This document shows, one piece after another, positions 50,941 through 60,627 of a stretch of 64,000 nucleotides of DNA. This DNA is from Persicobacter psychrovividus (GTDB taxonomy: Bacteria; Bacteroidota; Bacteroidia; Cytophagales; Cyclobacteriaceae). The stretch spans positions 1,922,001 through 1,986,000 of the forward strand of contig NZ_AP025292.1 in the NCBI RefSeq assembly GCF_036492425.1, written 5' to 3'. Made by a program: the position numbers and the translations under genes. Numbering within the stretch: position 1 is the first letter of the stretch; each line of letters opens with the position of its first letter. A model generated the notes under the pieces. That model saw nothing but the letters and a program-made list of their open reading frames with translations, made no database searches and had not been told where the DNA came from.

Positions 50941-52245
50941 CAGACAAAGGAAGTTAAGGGCAAATGCTGAAATGATCACATAGGGACTTCCCTGTGGCCA
51001 AAAACTTTGCACATATTTCCCAAATCCACCAACCACTCCGCCGATCACCATTCCAGCTTTCACCCAGTTCGACGAGGCACGAAAACCCGCAATACCGAAA
51101 GCAAGCGGCAGCACAAAAGCACCGGCATACACCGACAATCCGAGCAGTAAAGTGCCGATCACAGAGTTAATTTTCCAGGCAATGATAAAGCTCAGCAGGG
51201 AAAATATCAGCATCCACCAACGGGTACTTCTGATCCTTGGCTCATGCTTCCCTTTTCTGATTTGCTGAACCACCAGGGCGGCGGTTAGCAAGGTGGTATC
51301 CGCAGAGGAAAGCACTGCAGACAGCAAGGCCAAAATCAGCCCCAGGCTAAGCCAAACGGGCAGATGATGCTTGGCCGCAAGCACAAAAGCATCAAAAACA
51401 TGGGCCGCCTCCGGATAGAGGGCCGCGGCGTGCATTCCCAGATAGGGAATGATAAATGCCAAAGGCAGGATCAGTAATGCCGACGCTAAAACCGACTTCC
51501 TGGCGACCTTTTCATTTTCAGCACAGAAAATCCGCGAATAAATATCTGGCCCCACCACAAAAGTACTCGCATAGGTGAGCAGTAATAACAGCAGATCAAG
51601 AGGTGAAAAATGAGCATCAAAAGGAAAAGATGCAGAAATATCGGGCAGCGGCGCGGCAGCAGGGCGGTTCCCCCACATAACAGCGGTCATGATTAACATG
51701 GACCAGATCAAAAGCCCTTGCCAAATATCTGTTTTTAAGACTGACCATTGCCCACCCAAAGCGGTATAGCCAAAAATAAGCGCCGTCGCCCCTACCTGAG
51801 TAGGCAAAACAGGCCAGTTCATCCATACCGAAAGAATTTTGGAAGCTCCAATAATCTGAGCGGCCACAATCCCCAGCCAGGCCAGGGCAATCAAACCGCT
51901 GGAAAGGCGCTCGGCACCGCTTCCATAAAAGTCCCCAATCATCTGTGGCAAAGTAAGCTTCCCCATTTGCTTGATCCGTCCTGCAAAAGGGTACAAAACA
52001 GCCAAGCCCAGGGCACCACAAAGCAACAACCAAGCTGCCGACCAGCCCTGTCGCTGCGTAAGCTCCATGGTTCCTATAATGGCGGAGCTCCCCAATACCG
52101 TGGCCAGCAAACTGCCGGTCACATTAAAAGCCTTTCCGGCTCCTCCTGCCACAAAAAAATCCTTTGGCTCGGTAATTTTCTTTGCTGACCGCCAGGCAAC
52201 CAACAATAGGAGGACCATGTACGCCCCCAGAACAATCGTTAACAT
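50905..52245 (-). CDS. Sodium:solute symporter (SSS family)
   Basis: 446 residues with about 12-13 hydrophobic segments. SSS hallmarks: KKITEPKDFFVAGGAGKAFNVTGSLLATVLGSSAIIGTME (sodium site 1 region), ALGGQWSVLKTDIWQGLL and LILALLSAVLSSADTTLLTAALVV, whose Ser pair binds sodium. The substrate is not evident. The ATG is 2245 of this block; the gene faces the radical SAM gene and overlaps its end by 36 bases. Confidence 0.9.
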   Translation of the reverse strand: MLTIVLGAYMVLLLLVAWRSAKKITEPKDFFVAGGAGKAFNVTGSLLATVLGSSAIIGTMELTQRQGWSAAWLLLCGALGLAVLYPFAGRIKQMGKLTLPQMIGDFYGSGAERLSSGLIALAWLGIVAAQIIGASKILSVWMNWPVLPTQVGATALIFGYTALGGQWSVLKTDIWQGLLIWSMLIMTAVMWGNRPAAAPLPDISASFPFDAHFSPLDLLLLLLTYASTFVVGPDIYSRIFCAENEKVARKSVLASALLILPLAFIIPYLGMHAAALYPEAAHVFDAFVLAAKHHLPVWLSLGLILALLSAVLSSADTTLLTAALVVQQIRKGKHEPRIRSTRWWMLIFSLLSFIIAWKINSVIGTLLLGLSVYAGAFVLPLAFGIAGFRASSNWVKAGMVIGGVVGGFGKYVQSFWPQGSPYVIISAFALNFLCLLIGWHEHRKFR

Positions 52246-52345
52246 TAATCTCTTTTTCTCTTAAAATATCTGCTCAAAGGCGTAAAATAAAACAAAAATA
52301 GTGACATTTAAGGCTAATTTGACTGCTTACAGTGCCAAAGATCAT

Positions 52346-53041
52346 ATGGATTCACAATCAAAAGAGTTTTTAATCGCCGAATGCCCCCTGAATGCCGATG
52401 ATGCGGCAGCAGATAAAGTGTACCTGTCGGCCGTCGCTATTTGGGTGTTTGTCAAAAGCAAAAGTTACTCCTTCCCGCTCAACAGCCTGAAAAGCCTCTC
52501 GGTAGAAGTGCGAAAAAAAATGGGCTGGGTGTTTGTCGGAAGCATCCTTATTCCTCTGACCACCGTGGCCTACATGACCCACAATCTTGGCGGTGGCATT
52601 ACCGCCCTGATGATTATGACCGCAGGAATTCTGGTCTTCTATTATGGATGGGTGGGACAGCCGATGCTCATCATCAATGGGGAAAATTATGAGCGCAGGT
52701 TCCCCCTCAGCACGCCACATCATGCACTCAAAAAGTTCATCCCCTGGACCAACAGGCATGTCGAGCCGTTGAAGAAAAAAACCGTCTTCCTCGAATACCC
52801 CATTCAATTTTGGGCACAGGCACAGCAAGAACAGGCCATTATGCTGCCGCCACAGTCCCCCCTGCACTTTCGGCCACCACACCCCTCTGCGCCTGAAAGC
52901 ATCCTGCTGAAGCTCAATTACACTGGATTTGACGAACAAATCACCTTTATTATTGATGACAATAACCAGCAATTACAGCTTTTTGGGCAAGGTGTGTTCC
53001 CCTTAACACATTGCCAAACCATCAATAAAACAGGCTTTTAA
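52346..53041 (+). CDS. Membrane protein of unknown function with two membrane segments
   Basis: 231 residues from ATG 52346; GTG 52301 is an alternative. A PH-like N-terminal part (VYLSAVAIWVFVKSKSYSFPLNSLKSLSVE) is followed by two adjacent hydrophobic helices (about 60-80 and 85-105) and a cytosolic tail rich in Pro and His. The layout recalls small bacterial membrane-anchored PH-like proteins. No family is recognised with confidence. It is divergent from the symporter gene. Confidence 0.6.
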   Translation: MDSQSKEFLIAECPLNADDAAADKVYLSAVAIWVFVKSKSYSFPLNSLKSLSVEVRKKMGWVFVGSILIPLTTVAYMTHNLGGGITALMIMTAGILVFYYGWVGQPMLIINGENYERRFPLSTPHHALKKFIPWTNRHVEPLKKKTVFLEYPIQFWAQAQQEQAIMLPPQSPLHFRPPHPSAPESILLKLNYTGFDEQITFIIDDNNQQLQLFGQGVFPLTHCQTINKTGF

Positions 53042-53105
53042 TCACGCCCGAAGAAGATAAAATCAAAATTGAATACACTTTTCACTCAAATAAAGAAAAA
53101 TTAAG

Positions 53106-53113
53106 TAATTTTG
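53106..53113 (+). promoter_or_regulatory. -7 promoter element of the plsB-like/gpsA operon
   Basis: TAATTTTG matches TAnnTTTG; predicted start near 53119 with a leader of about 100 bases. No TTG lies at the right distance upstream. Confidence 0.4.
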
Positions 53114-53217
53114 TAACTTGATTGAATTGTGGGTTACGACCAATTGTAGTCGGTATCCATCTAAGTTTTTGAATGAATCAACAGCTTGTCTGTTTGTAAA
53201 TATTACCCTTGAAGTCA

Positions 53218-54927
53218 ATGGCAAATAGCCAAATAAAATCTGATTACCAACCGATTGAGGAGGATTTATCTCGGTGGCCAGTTGTAAAATTGGCCCGAAA
53301 TCGAAAGGAGTTTGTACAGTCGGTAGCTGAAGAAAGTATCGAACGACTTCTTAAAAAGAGTAAATCAAGTGCCGCAATTATTGAGGAGTTGGAAACGACC
53401 GTCTTTAAAGAAAGGCTACGTGTAAAGCAAAACCCCTGGGATGTTGACCCTGAGGACGACCGCCGATTTTGGAATAGCCTGCGTTCTGAGTTGGCAAAGA
53501 TCTCCACAAAACCAATTGCCGAAGAAGAAAAAATCGGCCAATTGCGTATCATGGTACGCAAAATTGTCGAGCGGTATGCGGAAGAAATCGCCGGGAACTT
53601 CAAAACTTCCCATTACCGCCTGGCACGTACCGTCATTACCTTCGGACTTACCCGCCTGCTTAATGCGGCAAAACTGCACAAATTCAGCGGCATTTTCCGA
53701 AACGATTACTCTCTTGGCGACAAGATCAAAATAAAAGGCAACAGCGAAAAAATCCGTGAACTTGCTAAAAATGGAACAATCATCCTCGTTCCTACCCACT
53801 TCTCGAATCTGGATTCCGTACTGCTCGGCTATGTGATCAACAGGTTGGGCCTGCCTCCTTTTATCTATGGCGCAGGACTGAACTTGTTCAACATCAAGAT
53901 TTTCGCCTATTTCATGGACAGTCTTGGTGCCTATAAGGTTGATCGCCGCAAGAAGAATCATATGTATTTGGAAACGCTGAAGACCTATTCGTCGCAGGCG
54001 ATCCGATACGGGGCACACAGCCTCTTTTTCCCAGGAGGAACCCGCTCGCGGTCGGGAAAAATGGAAGACAAACTCAAGCTTGGCTTGCTCAGCACCGCTT
54101 TGGAAGCCCAACGGGTAAACTTCACCGAGGAAGGCGACAACAAAGATCGCAAGGTCTTTATTGTGCCGTTGGTTATCAACTACAATTTTGTGCTTGAAGC
54201 CCCCGAACTGATTGACCAGTATTTGAAAATGAAAGGTCAGGAACGTTATTATGTGGAGAACGATCAGTATTCAAACTCTTATAAGATTCTGAAATTCTTG
54301 ATCAAATTTTTCACCAAAGGCTCCAGCATTTCTGTTTCTTTGGGCGACCCGATGGATGTTGTCGGCAACCAGGTAGATGATCAGGGCATAAGCCTCGACG
54401 CTAAAGGAAACAAGGTGGATATCCGCGACTACTTCCTGAAAGATGGCGCCATCAATATTGATGCGCAGCGTGAGCACCAATACACAAAAATGCTCGGCAA
54501 AAAGATCTCGGAAGCCTACTATAAAAATAACTGTGCAATGGGCAGCAACCTTTGTGCTTTTATTGCTTATCAGATACTGAAAAAACGCCACCCAAGGGTT
54601 GACTTCTTCAATCTGTTGCGTTTGCCTGTGGAAGAACTGATCCTTGATTATGATCACTTCAAGGAGAATTTTATCCGTCTTCGCTCAGAAATTATTGCCA
54701 TGCGCGACCGTGGAGAGATCAGTATTGCCAATCATTTGGAGAACAAGGATTTCGATATTGAAAAAATGATTCAGTCGGGCATAAACAATGTGGGTATGTA
54801 CCATACAAAACGACCGCTGATCATGGCTAAAGATGGTAAAACCATCACGACCGAAGACATGAACTTACTTTTCTACTATCATAACCGACTTGACGGTTAT
54901 GGCTTGGAGAAATTAGTCAAAGCGTAA
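53218..54927 (+). CDS. Glycerol-3-phosphate acyltransferase-like protein (PlsB type)
   Basis: 569 residues from ATG 53218 (TTG 53209 adds three residues). The acyltransferase motifs are H-x4-D in PTHFSNLDS, then FFPGGTRSRSGKMEDKLKLG (EGTRS equivalent, with Gly-Gly in place of Glu-Gly) and FIVPLVINY. The long helical N-terminal region and the C-terminal extension are those of PlsB-like enzymes. It should acylate glycerol-3-phosphate at sn-1 on the membrane. gpsA, which makes the substrate, starts 23 bases downstream, which supports this. Confidence 0.85.
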   Translation: MANSQIKSDYQPIEEDLSRWPVVKLARNRKEFVQSVAEESIERLLKKSKSSAAIIEELETTVFKERLRVKQNPWDVDPEDDRRFWNSLRSELAKISTKPIAEEEKIGQLRIMVRKIVERYAEEIAGNFKTSHYRLARTVITFGLTRLLNAAKLHKFSGIFRNDYSLGDKIKIKGNSEKIRELAKNGTIILVPTHFSNLDSVLLGYVINRLGLPPFIYGAGLNLFNIKIFAYFMDSLGAYKVDRRKKNHMYLETLKTYSSQAIRYGAHSLFFPGGTRSRSGKMEDKLKLGLLSTALEAQRVNFTEEGDNKDRKVFIVPLVINYNFVLEAPELIDQYLKMKGQERYYVENDQYSNSYKILKFLIKFFTKGSSISVSLGDPMDVVGNQVDDQGISLDAKGNKVDIRDYFLKDGAINIDAQREHQYTKMLGKKISEAYYKNNCAMGSNLCAFIAYQILKKRHPRVDFFNLLRLPVEELILDYDHFKENFIRLRSEIIAMRDRGEISIANHLENKDFDIEKMIQSGINNVGMYHTKRPLIMAKDGKTITTEDMNLLFYYHNRLDGYGLEKLVKA

Positions 54928-54950
54928 TTCTACTGATTAGCGAAACAATT

Positions 54951-56003
54951 ATGAGCAAAACGAATAACAGCAAGCCCGTTGGCGTAATAGGATCTGGTAG
55001 TTTCGGTCTCGCAGTAGCCAATTTACTGGCGGAGAATTCCGATGTACTGGTTTTCACCCGTAAAGAAAAAGTGGCGAACACCATTAATCAGGACCGATTT
55101 TACAACAACCAAACAATTTCAGACCGCATCACGGCGATCAACAGCTATGAGCAGATTGCCAATACCTGCGACATTATCTTCCCGGTGGTCCCTTCCGTCA
55201 ATTTCCGGGAGATGATGCGAAACCTTTCACCCTTTCTGCGCCCATATCACATCCTGATTCATGGCACCAAAGGGCTTGATTTGCCAACGCATATTCTTGA
55301 AGATACCGAAGCCAAACAGGCGGTAACCCGCGCCAATGTTAAAACAATGAGCGAGGTGATTCAGGAAGAGTCTGTAGTCGTTAGAACAGGTTGCCTTGCG
55401 GGCCCCAACCTGGCCAAAGAGCTCTCAGAAAAATACCCTGCCGCTACTGTGGTGGCCAGCTATTTCGATGAGGTCATTCAGGAAGGACAAAGGTTGTTGC
55501 GTTCCGAACGGTTTCAGGTTTTTGGTTCCAAAGAATTAATTGGTATTGAGCTTGCGGGTATTCTGAAAAATATCCTGGCGATTGCTTCAGGTGCCATATC
55601 TGGTTTAGGCTTTGGCGAAAATGCCCGAGGCCTGCTCATCAGCCGTGGGTTGGTGGAGTTTATCTATTTGGGGAAAATGCTCGGAGGTAATACCGAGGCC
55701 TTTTTGGGCGTGGCCGGTGTAGGCGATTTAGTAACGACCTGTACGAGTAAGCTGAGCCGTAACTACACGGTAGGTTATCGTTTATCAAAAGGCGAAAGCC
55801 TGAAAGAAATTATGGAGACCATGGACGAGGTCGCTGAAGGAGTAAAAACCGTCCGGATTGTAAAAAAACTTTGTGAACACTACGGTGTTCGTGCCCCAAT
55901 TACGGAAAGTATCTATCGTGTACTTTATGAAGATGAGACCGTTGAGCTCGCCCTTCGAAAACTGATGAAAATCCCTTTTCATAACGATATTGACTTCCTC
56001 TAA
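54951..56003 (+). CDS. gpsA: Glycerol-3-phosphate dehydrogenase (NAD(P)+)
   Basis: 350 residues. The Rossmann motif VGVIGSGSFGLAVA is at 11-24. GTKGL, AGPNLAKEL, ELAGILKNILAIASGAISGLGFGENARGLLISRGL (catalytic Lys and substrate Arg) and GVAGVGDLVTTCTSKLSRN follow in order. It reduces dihydroxyacetone phosphate to glycerol-3-phosphate for phospholipid synthesis and is cotranscribed with the acyltransferase. A terminator closes the operon. Confidence 0.95.
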   Translation: MSKTNNSKPVGVIGSGSFGLAVANLLAENSDVLVFTRKEKVANTINQDRFYNNQTISDRITAINSYEQIANTCDIIFPVVPSVNFREMMRNLSPFLRPYHILIHGTKGLDLPTHILEDTEAKQAVTRANVKTMSEVIQEESVVVRTGCLAGPNLAKELSEKYPAATVVASYFDEVIQEGQRLLRSERFQVFGSKELIGIELAGILKNILAIASGAISGLGFGENARGLLISRGLVEFIYLGKMLGGNTEAFLGVAGVGDLVTTCTSKLSRNYTVGYRLSKGESLKEIMETMDEVAEGVKTVRIVKKLCEHYGVRAPITESIYRVLYEDETVELALRKLMKIPFHNDIDFL

Positions 56004-56013
56004 TTCATCTAAC

Positions 56014-56048
56014 AAAAAAAGCCAAACAACCCACGTTTGGCTTTTTTT
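56014..56048 (+). terminator. Terminator after gpsA
   Basis: GCCAAAC (56021-56027) and GTTTGGC (56035-56041) with a 7-base loop, flanked by seven A and seven T. Confidence 0.87.
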
Positions 56049-56209
56049 AAACCTTTCCGCTTATTTTTTTCGTTTGGCATTGAAATAAATAAGTGCTACT
56101 TGATCATTAATTCCTCTAATTTTATATCTTGATTTAAGCATTTTTTAAGTGCCACTAACAATCACCTACAAGAAAACGTTATTGTTGTTGGACAAAATTA
56201 AGATATTTA

Positions 56210-58210
56210 TTGGATCACCTTTACCAAAAATCACCACTCCGCACCCTGTTGCTAACAAGTATTTTGTTGGCATTTTTCAGTGTGCTTCCGGGGATCCAAA
56301 ACCTTGCACTTGCCCAATCTGGGATGGGGCATCATACCTATCCTCCTACTGATCAATTTTCCATCGCTCCAGACAGCACCTCAAAGCAGTATTATCATAT
56401 CCCAAAATCCGAAGTTATGAAACCCGAAGAGGTTAACCGTAACTTTTACCTCAAGCTCAAAAACAACTGGAGCAAATCCTGGATTGGAAAAGGGATCATG
56501 GATGCTTTCATCACCATTCCTGCGGCAAAAAAAATTGTATCAGATAAGCAATCCACCGAGCGATTTAGTGAATACGAAGGAAAAACCATTTCCAAAATCA
56601 CCATCAAAAAGGTGGGCGTATTTATGGAGGATGTGGATGACACCACCAAAATCGCTACCGATAAATGGATAAAAACCTATAATAAATCGCACATCAATAC
56701 GGTAAACTGGAATATCAAAACCAACCTAATTGTTCAGGAGGGAGACCAGGTGGACAAAGAAGTTATTGCTGATAATGAACGGATTCTGCGGAGTTTATCT
56801 TATATCCGTGATGCACGATTCATGATGAAACCCGACCCTATGGACAGTACGCAAGTACATCTGGTCGTCGTTACGCAGGATATTATGCCACTGGAAGTCG
56901 GGCTGAACCCACAGGGCTTCGACCGTGGGAATTTCACATTGGGGCACCGTAATATGCTTGGTACGGGAATCAGGCTACGGAACACCGTTTATCTTGAACA
57001 GGAATTTCGGGAGGCCACCAGCGATACCGAGGCCATTCAGCGAGGCCACTGGGGGTACAGTGCAGCTATGGCGATACAGAACATTCGTCGATCATTTATT
57101 GACGTGAACCTTGATTTCAGAAAAACTTTCACCCAGGACCGCCTGGCTTTCAATGCCTATCGGGGCTATGTTACACCCGAAAACAATTATGCCGGTGGAA
57201 CAAGCCTTGAGTATCAAAGGCATAATGCCAATATTTATGTCAAATCGAAAGAAGCCTTTGAAAATATTGATTATAATTTTGTAAGCCATGATTATTGGGT
57301 CTCCAAAGCTTTTCGGTTTCCCTGCCGGAACCCCACGGATAGAAAACGACTCATTGCAGGTGCCCGTTATGCACAAATTCAGTATTTCATGCGCCCTGAA
57401 GTTAATGACACCCTGAATTTCGGCTTCCATAATCAGGATGCTATCTTCTTCAATTTTGGTTATTCCAACCGAAATTATTATACCGATAAATTCCTTTATG
57501 AATTTGGTCGAAATGAGGATATTCCCTTCGGGATGAGCATTGAGGTGATTGGCGGAAAAGAATTTGGCGAGTTTAATCACCGGCATTATTTGGGCTTCAA
57601 ATATGCCCATGGTCGCCCGTTTAAAAAACTGGGCTACCTACGCTGGAATTTTGAACTCGGTCAATACTTCGGCCCTCAGTATTATAATGAAGGGGTATTA
57701 AGAATGGGGACTCAGTTCTTCTCCAAGCTGATCAATAAAGACGGGCTGAGAATGCGACAGTTCCTGACAGTAGAATATGTTTCGGGCCTTAACCGTCGTC
57801 CGGATGATCAGCTGATCCTTAATGATGAAGAACTCAGAGGCTTTAGAACCAACACTGTCGGCGAACAGGAGCAATTTATCATTAAGCTTGAAACGATCAA
57901 ATACACCAATTTCCAGCCTTTCGGGTTCCGGATGGCCTTTTATGCCTTTGCAGATATGGCGGTGATTTCGCAACAGAACTCACAACCATTCAAAGGGGAT
58001 TTTTACGGCGCTTTTGGTGCGGGAATCAGGATGAGGAATGACCATTTCACCTTTAAAACCCTGCAAATAAGATTGGTCTATTACCCTAAAACTCCTGCCG
58101 GATTGCCGAACTTCAATCTACATATGGACAACCGAATCTCCGAACCCTTCCGAGATTACCGTGTAGAAAAACCATCCATCGTTCGTTTTAATGAGCGATT
58201 TATCCAGTAA
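56210..58210 (+). CDS. BamA-like outer-membrane protein with POTRA-like domain
   Basis: 666 residues from TTG 56210; no ATG or GTG exists between the preceding in-frame stop (56156) and the signal peptide, whose hydrophobic core is LRTLLLTSILLAFFSVLPG, ending near LAQ (36). Residues about 115-225 resemble a POTRA domain (GKTISKITIKKVGVF...VVTQDIMPLEVG). The rest alternates aromatic strands and ends as a beta-barrel, like the Omp85/surface antigen superfamily. Possible jobs are outer-membrane protein insertion or lipid/protein export; it is not the main BamA, which has five POTRA domains and about 800-900 residues. Confidence 0.75.
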   Translation: MDHLYQKSPLRTLLLTSILLAFFSVLPGIQNLALAQSGMGHHTYPPTDQFSIAPDSTSKQYYHIPKSEVMKPEEVNRNFYLKLKNNWSKSWIGKGIMDAFITIPAAKKIVSDKQSTERFSEYEGKTISKITIKKVGVFMEDVDDTTKIATDKWIKTYNKSHINTVNWNIKTNLIVQEGDQVDKEVIADNERILRSLSYIRDARFMMKPDPMDSTQVHLVVVTQDIMPLEVGLNPQGFDRGNFTLGHRNMLGTGIRLRNTVYLEQEFREATSDTEAIQRGHWGYSAAMAIQNIRRSFIDVNLDFRKTFTQDRLAFNAYRGYVTPENNYAGGTSLEYQRHNANIYVKSKEAFENIDYNFVSHDYWVSKAFRFPCRNPTDRKRLIAGARYAQIQYFMRPEVNDTLNFGFHNQDAIFFNFGYSNRNYYTDKFLYEFGRNEDIPFGMSIEVIGGKEFGEFNHRHYLGFKYAHGRPFKKLGYLRWNFELGQYFGPQYYNEGVLRMGTQFFSKLINKDGLRMRQFLTVEYVSGLNRRPDDQLILNDEELRGFRTNTVGEQEQFIIKLETIKYTNFQPFGFRMAFYAFADMAVISQQNSQPFKGDFYGAFGAGIRMRNDHFTFKTLQIRLVYYPKTPAGLPNFNLHMDNRISEPFRDYRVEKPSIVRFNERFIQ

Positions 58211-58211
58211 C

Positions 58212-58249
58212 AAAAAAGGAGTGTAACCATTCGTTACACTCCTTTTTTT
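58212..58249. terminator. Bidirectional terminator
   Basis: GGAGTGTAAC (58218-58227) and GTTACACTCC (58233-58242) form a 10-bp stem with flanking A and T tracts, between the BamA-like and OmpA-type genes. Confidence 0.88.
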
Positions 58250-58271
58250 GTATGCTTTTATTTGCCGAAAT

Positions 58272-60608
58272 CTATTGGTACATCGTCAAATCAACCAGTC
58301 TGATGTCCACCCTTCGGGCTTTTTCTTTACTCACCTGCTCATCTTTAACGGCTCCGTAGCCTTTGGCCTTAATTCGTCGGCGCACAAGCCCACGATGGTT
58401 AAAATAATTCAGCACCTCGATCGCTCGTTCATTGGACAGCTTTTCATTGAGGGCCTGATCACCGTCTTGTGAGGCATGGCCCGCAATTTCAATCCCGAGG
58501 TCTTTATGCTTATTCAGTTGCTCCAAAAGCAACTTCAGTTCAGCAATATATTTTTGATCCATTTTTGAGGAGTTTGGCGCGAAGAACACCTGAAATTTCT
58601 TACTCAAAAGTTGTTTATCAAACCTTGACTCCAATACTTTTGGCGCTTGTTTATTTGCACGGTATTTCGCCGCCTCCTCTGTTACAGAGAGCGTAGGCAA
58701 AGTAAAAATCTCTTGCCCATCGACCACTTTCTTTTCCAGGTGATCCAAATCTGATTCGTCATAATAGTAAATGCGCTTGGCAACATCCATTTGCTCATCC
58801 TCAGCTTCAAAATTCACCAGATCAATCGGCTTCACCTTAAAGGCCAAATCAAGGAGATAATCCATGGCCACGCTGTCTTCAGAAGCCACGATCATATCCA
58901 TCATATCATACATATCAAGGCTGTCGTTCTGTACCAGTTGGGATTCTTTGAACAACTTCGAGTTTATGACTGATTTGGTCTTTTGCTCCACATCGTAAAA
59001 TTTATTCTTCACACTGACTTCCTGCCCTACTGTTACCCCAAATTGCTTGATGGCCTTCAGTTGAATCATTTGGTAAAGTTCATAAAAATACGTCTGGTTA
59101 GGGATATTGACATTAATTGTGTAAGGCATAAAATCCTCAGACTCAATGATCATATCATAATTCTGTCCGGGAGGCAAAATAATCAAAAAGTTCCCGGTGT
59201 TTGGGTTGGGATCATAAACAAAATCCACCGACTCTTTCGTCTTTTTATTGACCATTTTGATCGATGTTTTAATCGGGTTACCATCCTGATCAACAATTTT
59301 TCCTTTCATCATCGTCAGTGGAATATTGGCTTCCTGCTCTGGCATATTGAAATAATAAATATCCTGAAGCCCCTTTCCTCCTTTGCGGTTGGAAGAGAAA
59401 TAGCCTTTTGAGCCATCGGCAATTAAAGTAAAATAGCTGTCGTCGGCAGGTGTGTTGATCGGATAACCCATATTTTCCGGACGGGTCCATTCTGTTCCTC
59501 GAAGTACTGATCTGAAGATATCATTTCCTCCCATGGTCTCATGTCCATTGGAAGTAAAAAACAGGGTGATATTATCAGGGTGAATAAATGGCGCATCCTC
59601 ATCAGCGGCACTATTAATTTTCGGTCCGAGATTTTTAGGGCGTCCCCACTTTCCATTAGTATCCTTATCCACACGCCAGATGTCCATCCCGCCGTAGCCA
59701 CCTGGGCGATTACTTGCAAAATACATCGATTTGCCATCAGAAGTTACCGACAGGGTGGTTTCGTGAAAGGTAGGGGTATTAACTACCGAAAGCGATTTTG
59801 GCTTGGTCCAGCCGTCATTCGTTCGCATCACTTCATAAATATCCCCTGTATTCGATGACCCTCCCATATAAATCAGCATCTGTTCGCCATCCGGAGAGAT
59901 ACCCGCAGTACCAACATTAAACCGGGCATTGGTTTCGATCTTCACTGCTTCGGGCGCTTTCCAATTGCCTAAACCATCCTTGGTGGTCATCATGATGCTC
60001 TCCACCATCGTGCGTTTTTTAGCATCCGGGTGCAGCACGGTATAAGCCATAATAGATTCGTCAGCAGAAACAACAGGATTGTATTCCGTAAATTCACTAT
60101 TCACCTCGAAACCAAAATCATGCACCTCAATTTTCCGTGCCTTACCGATAAATTTCTTTGCGTTTTTCAGCGCTTTTTCGAAAGCCTTCGCTTCTTCTCT
60201 CACCTTAGGATCCCGCACATCCATGCGCTTTTTATAAGCACTGAAGGCTGTTTGTGCTTCCGCAATTTGTTCGTTAAGATGATAGAGTTTAGCCAAATCA
60301 AGATAAGCCCAACGGGGGAACTGATCGGCGTTTAGCGTCAGTGCTTTTGACAATGCCGGAATTCCTTTGATCCGCTCATTGACGTTATCCGACGAAGCAT
60401 AACTCATTCCAAGTCCATAAAAAGTTTTAGGGTTTTGCGCCCCCTTTTCAATGGCTTGCTCAAAGAAATTGATGGCCTCGGTATATTGACGTGTACGATA
60501 GAGCTTTTCCGCTTTGGACTCCAAAGAGCTCACTGATTGTGCATGAACATTCAGCGACATTGCTATCCATGCCAATAGCAATACCAAAAAACATTTAGGT
60601 TGATGCAT
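58272..60608 (-). CDS. TPR / WD40-like / OmpA family protein (type IX secretion-associated type)
   Basis: 778 residues. Signal peptide (cleavage near VHAQ, 24), TPR repeats at about 25-150, WD40-like PD40 propeller blades at about 180-420 (GISPDGEQMLIYMGG, SVTSDGKSMYFASNRPGG, IADGSKGYFSSNRKGG), a carboxypeptidase-regulatory-like domain near 430-520 and a C-terminal OmpA domain (about 660-775) ending NERAIEVLNYFNHRG...KGYG. This architecture is that of PorE-like proteins linking the outer-membrane type IX machine to peptidoglycan. In the OmpA domain the usual GHTD reads GHAS. PorP/SprF is two genes upstream. Confidence 0.88.
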   Translation of the reverse strand: MHQPKCFLVLLLAWIAMSLNVHAQSVSSLESKAEKLYRTRQYTEAINFFEQAIEKGAQNPKTFYGLGMSYASSDNVNERIKGIPALSKALTLNADQFPRWAYLDLAKLYHLNEQIAEAQTAFSAYKKRMDVRDPKVREEAKAFEKALKNAKKFIGKARKIEVHDFGFEVNSEFTEYNPVVSADESIMAYTVLHPDAKKRTMVESIMMTTKDGLGNWKAPEAVKIETNARFNVGTAGISPDGEQMLIYMGGSSNTGDIYEVMRTNDGWTKPKSLSVVNTPTFHETTLSVTSDGKSMYFASNRPGGYGGMDIWRVDKDTNGKWGRPKNLGPKINSAADEDAPFIHPDNITLFFTSNGHETMGGNDIFRSVLRGTEWTRPENMGYPINTPADDSYFTLIADGSKGYFSSNRKGGKGLQDIYYFNMPEQEANIPLTMMKGKIVDQDGNPIKTSIKMVNKKTKESVDFVYDPNPNTGNFLIILPPGQNYDMIIESEDFMPYTINVNIPNQTYFYELYQMIQLKAIKQFGVTVGQEVSVKNKFYDVEQKTKSVINSKLFKESQLVQNDSLDMYDMMDMIVASEDSVAMDYLLDLAFKVKPIDLVNFEAEDEQMDVAKRIYYYDESDLDHLEKKVVDGQEIFTLPTLSVTEEAAKYRANKQAPKVLESRFDKQLLSKKFQVFFAPNSSKMDQKYIAELKLLLEQLNKHKDLGIEIAGHASQDGDQALNEKLSNERAIEVLNYFNHRGLVRRRIKAKGYGAVKDEQVSKEKARRVDIRLVDLTMYQ

Positions 60609-60627
60609 ATTGAGTATCTCTTTTTTA

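Noticed and set aside
53040-53217. Inverted repeat CGAC-CAATTGTA-GTCG before the plsB-like gene as an operator
   Set aside because: Arms of only four bases; expected by chance.
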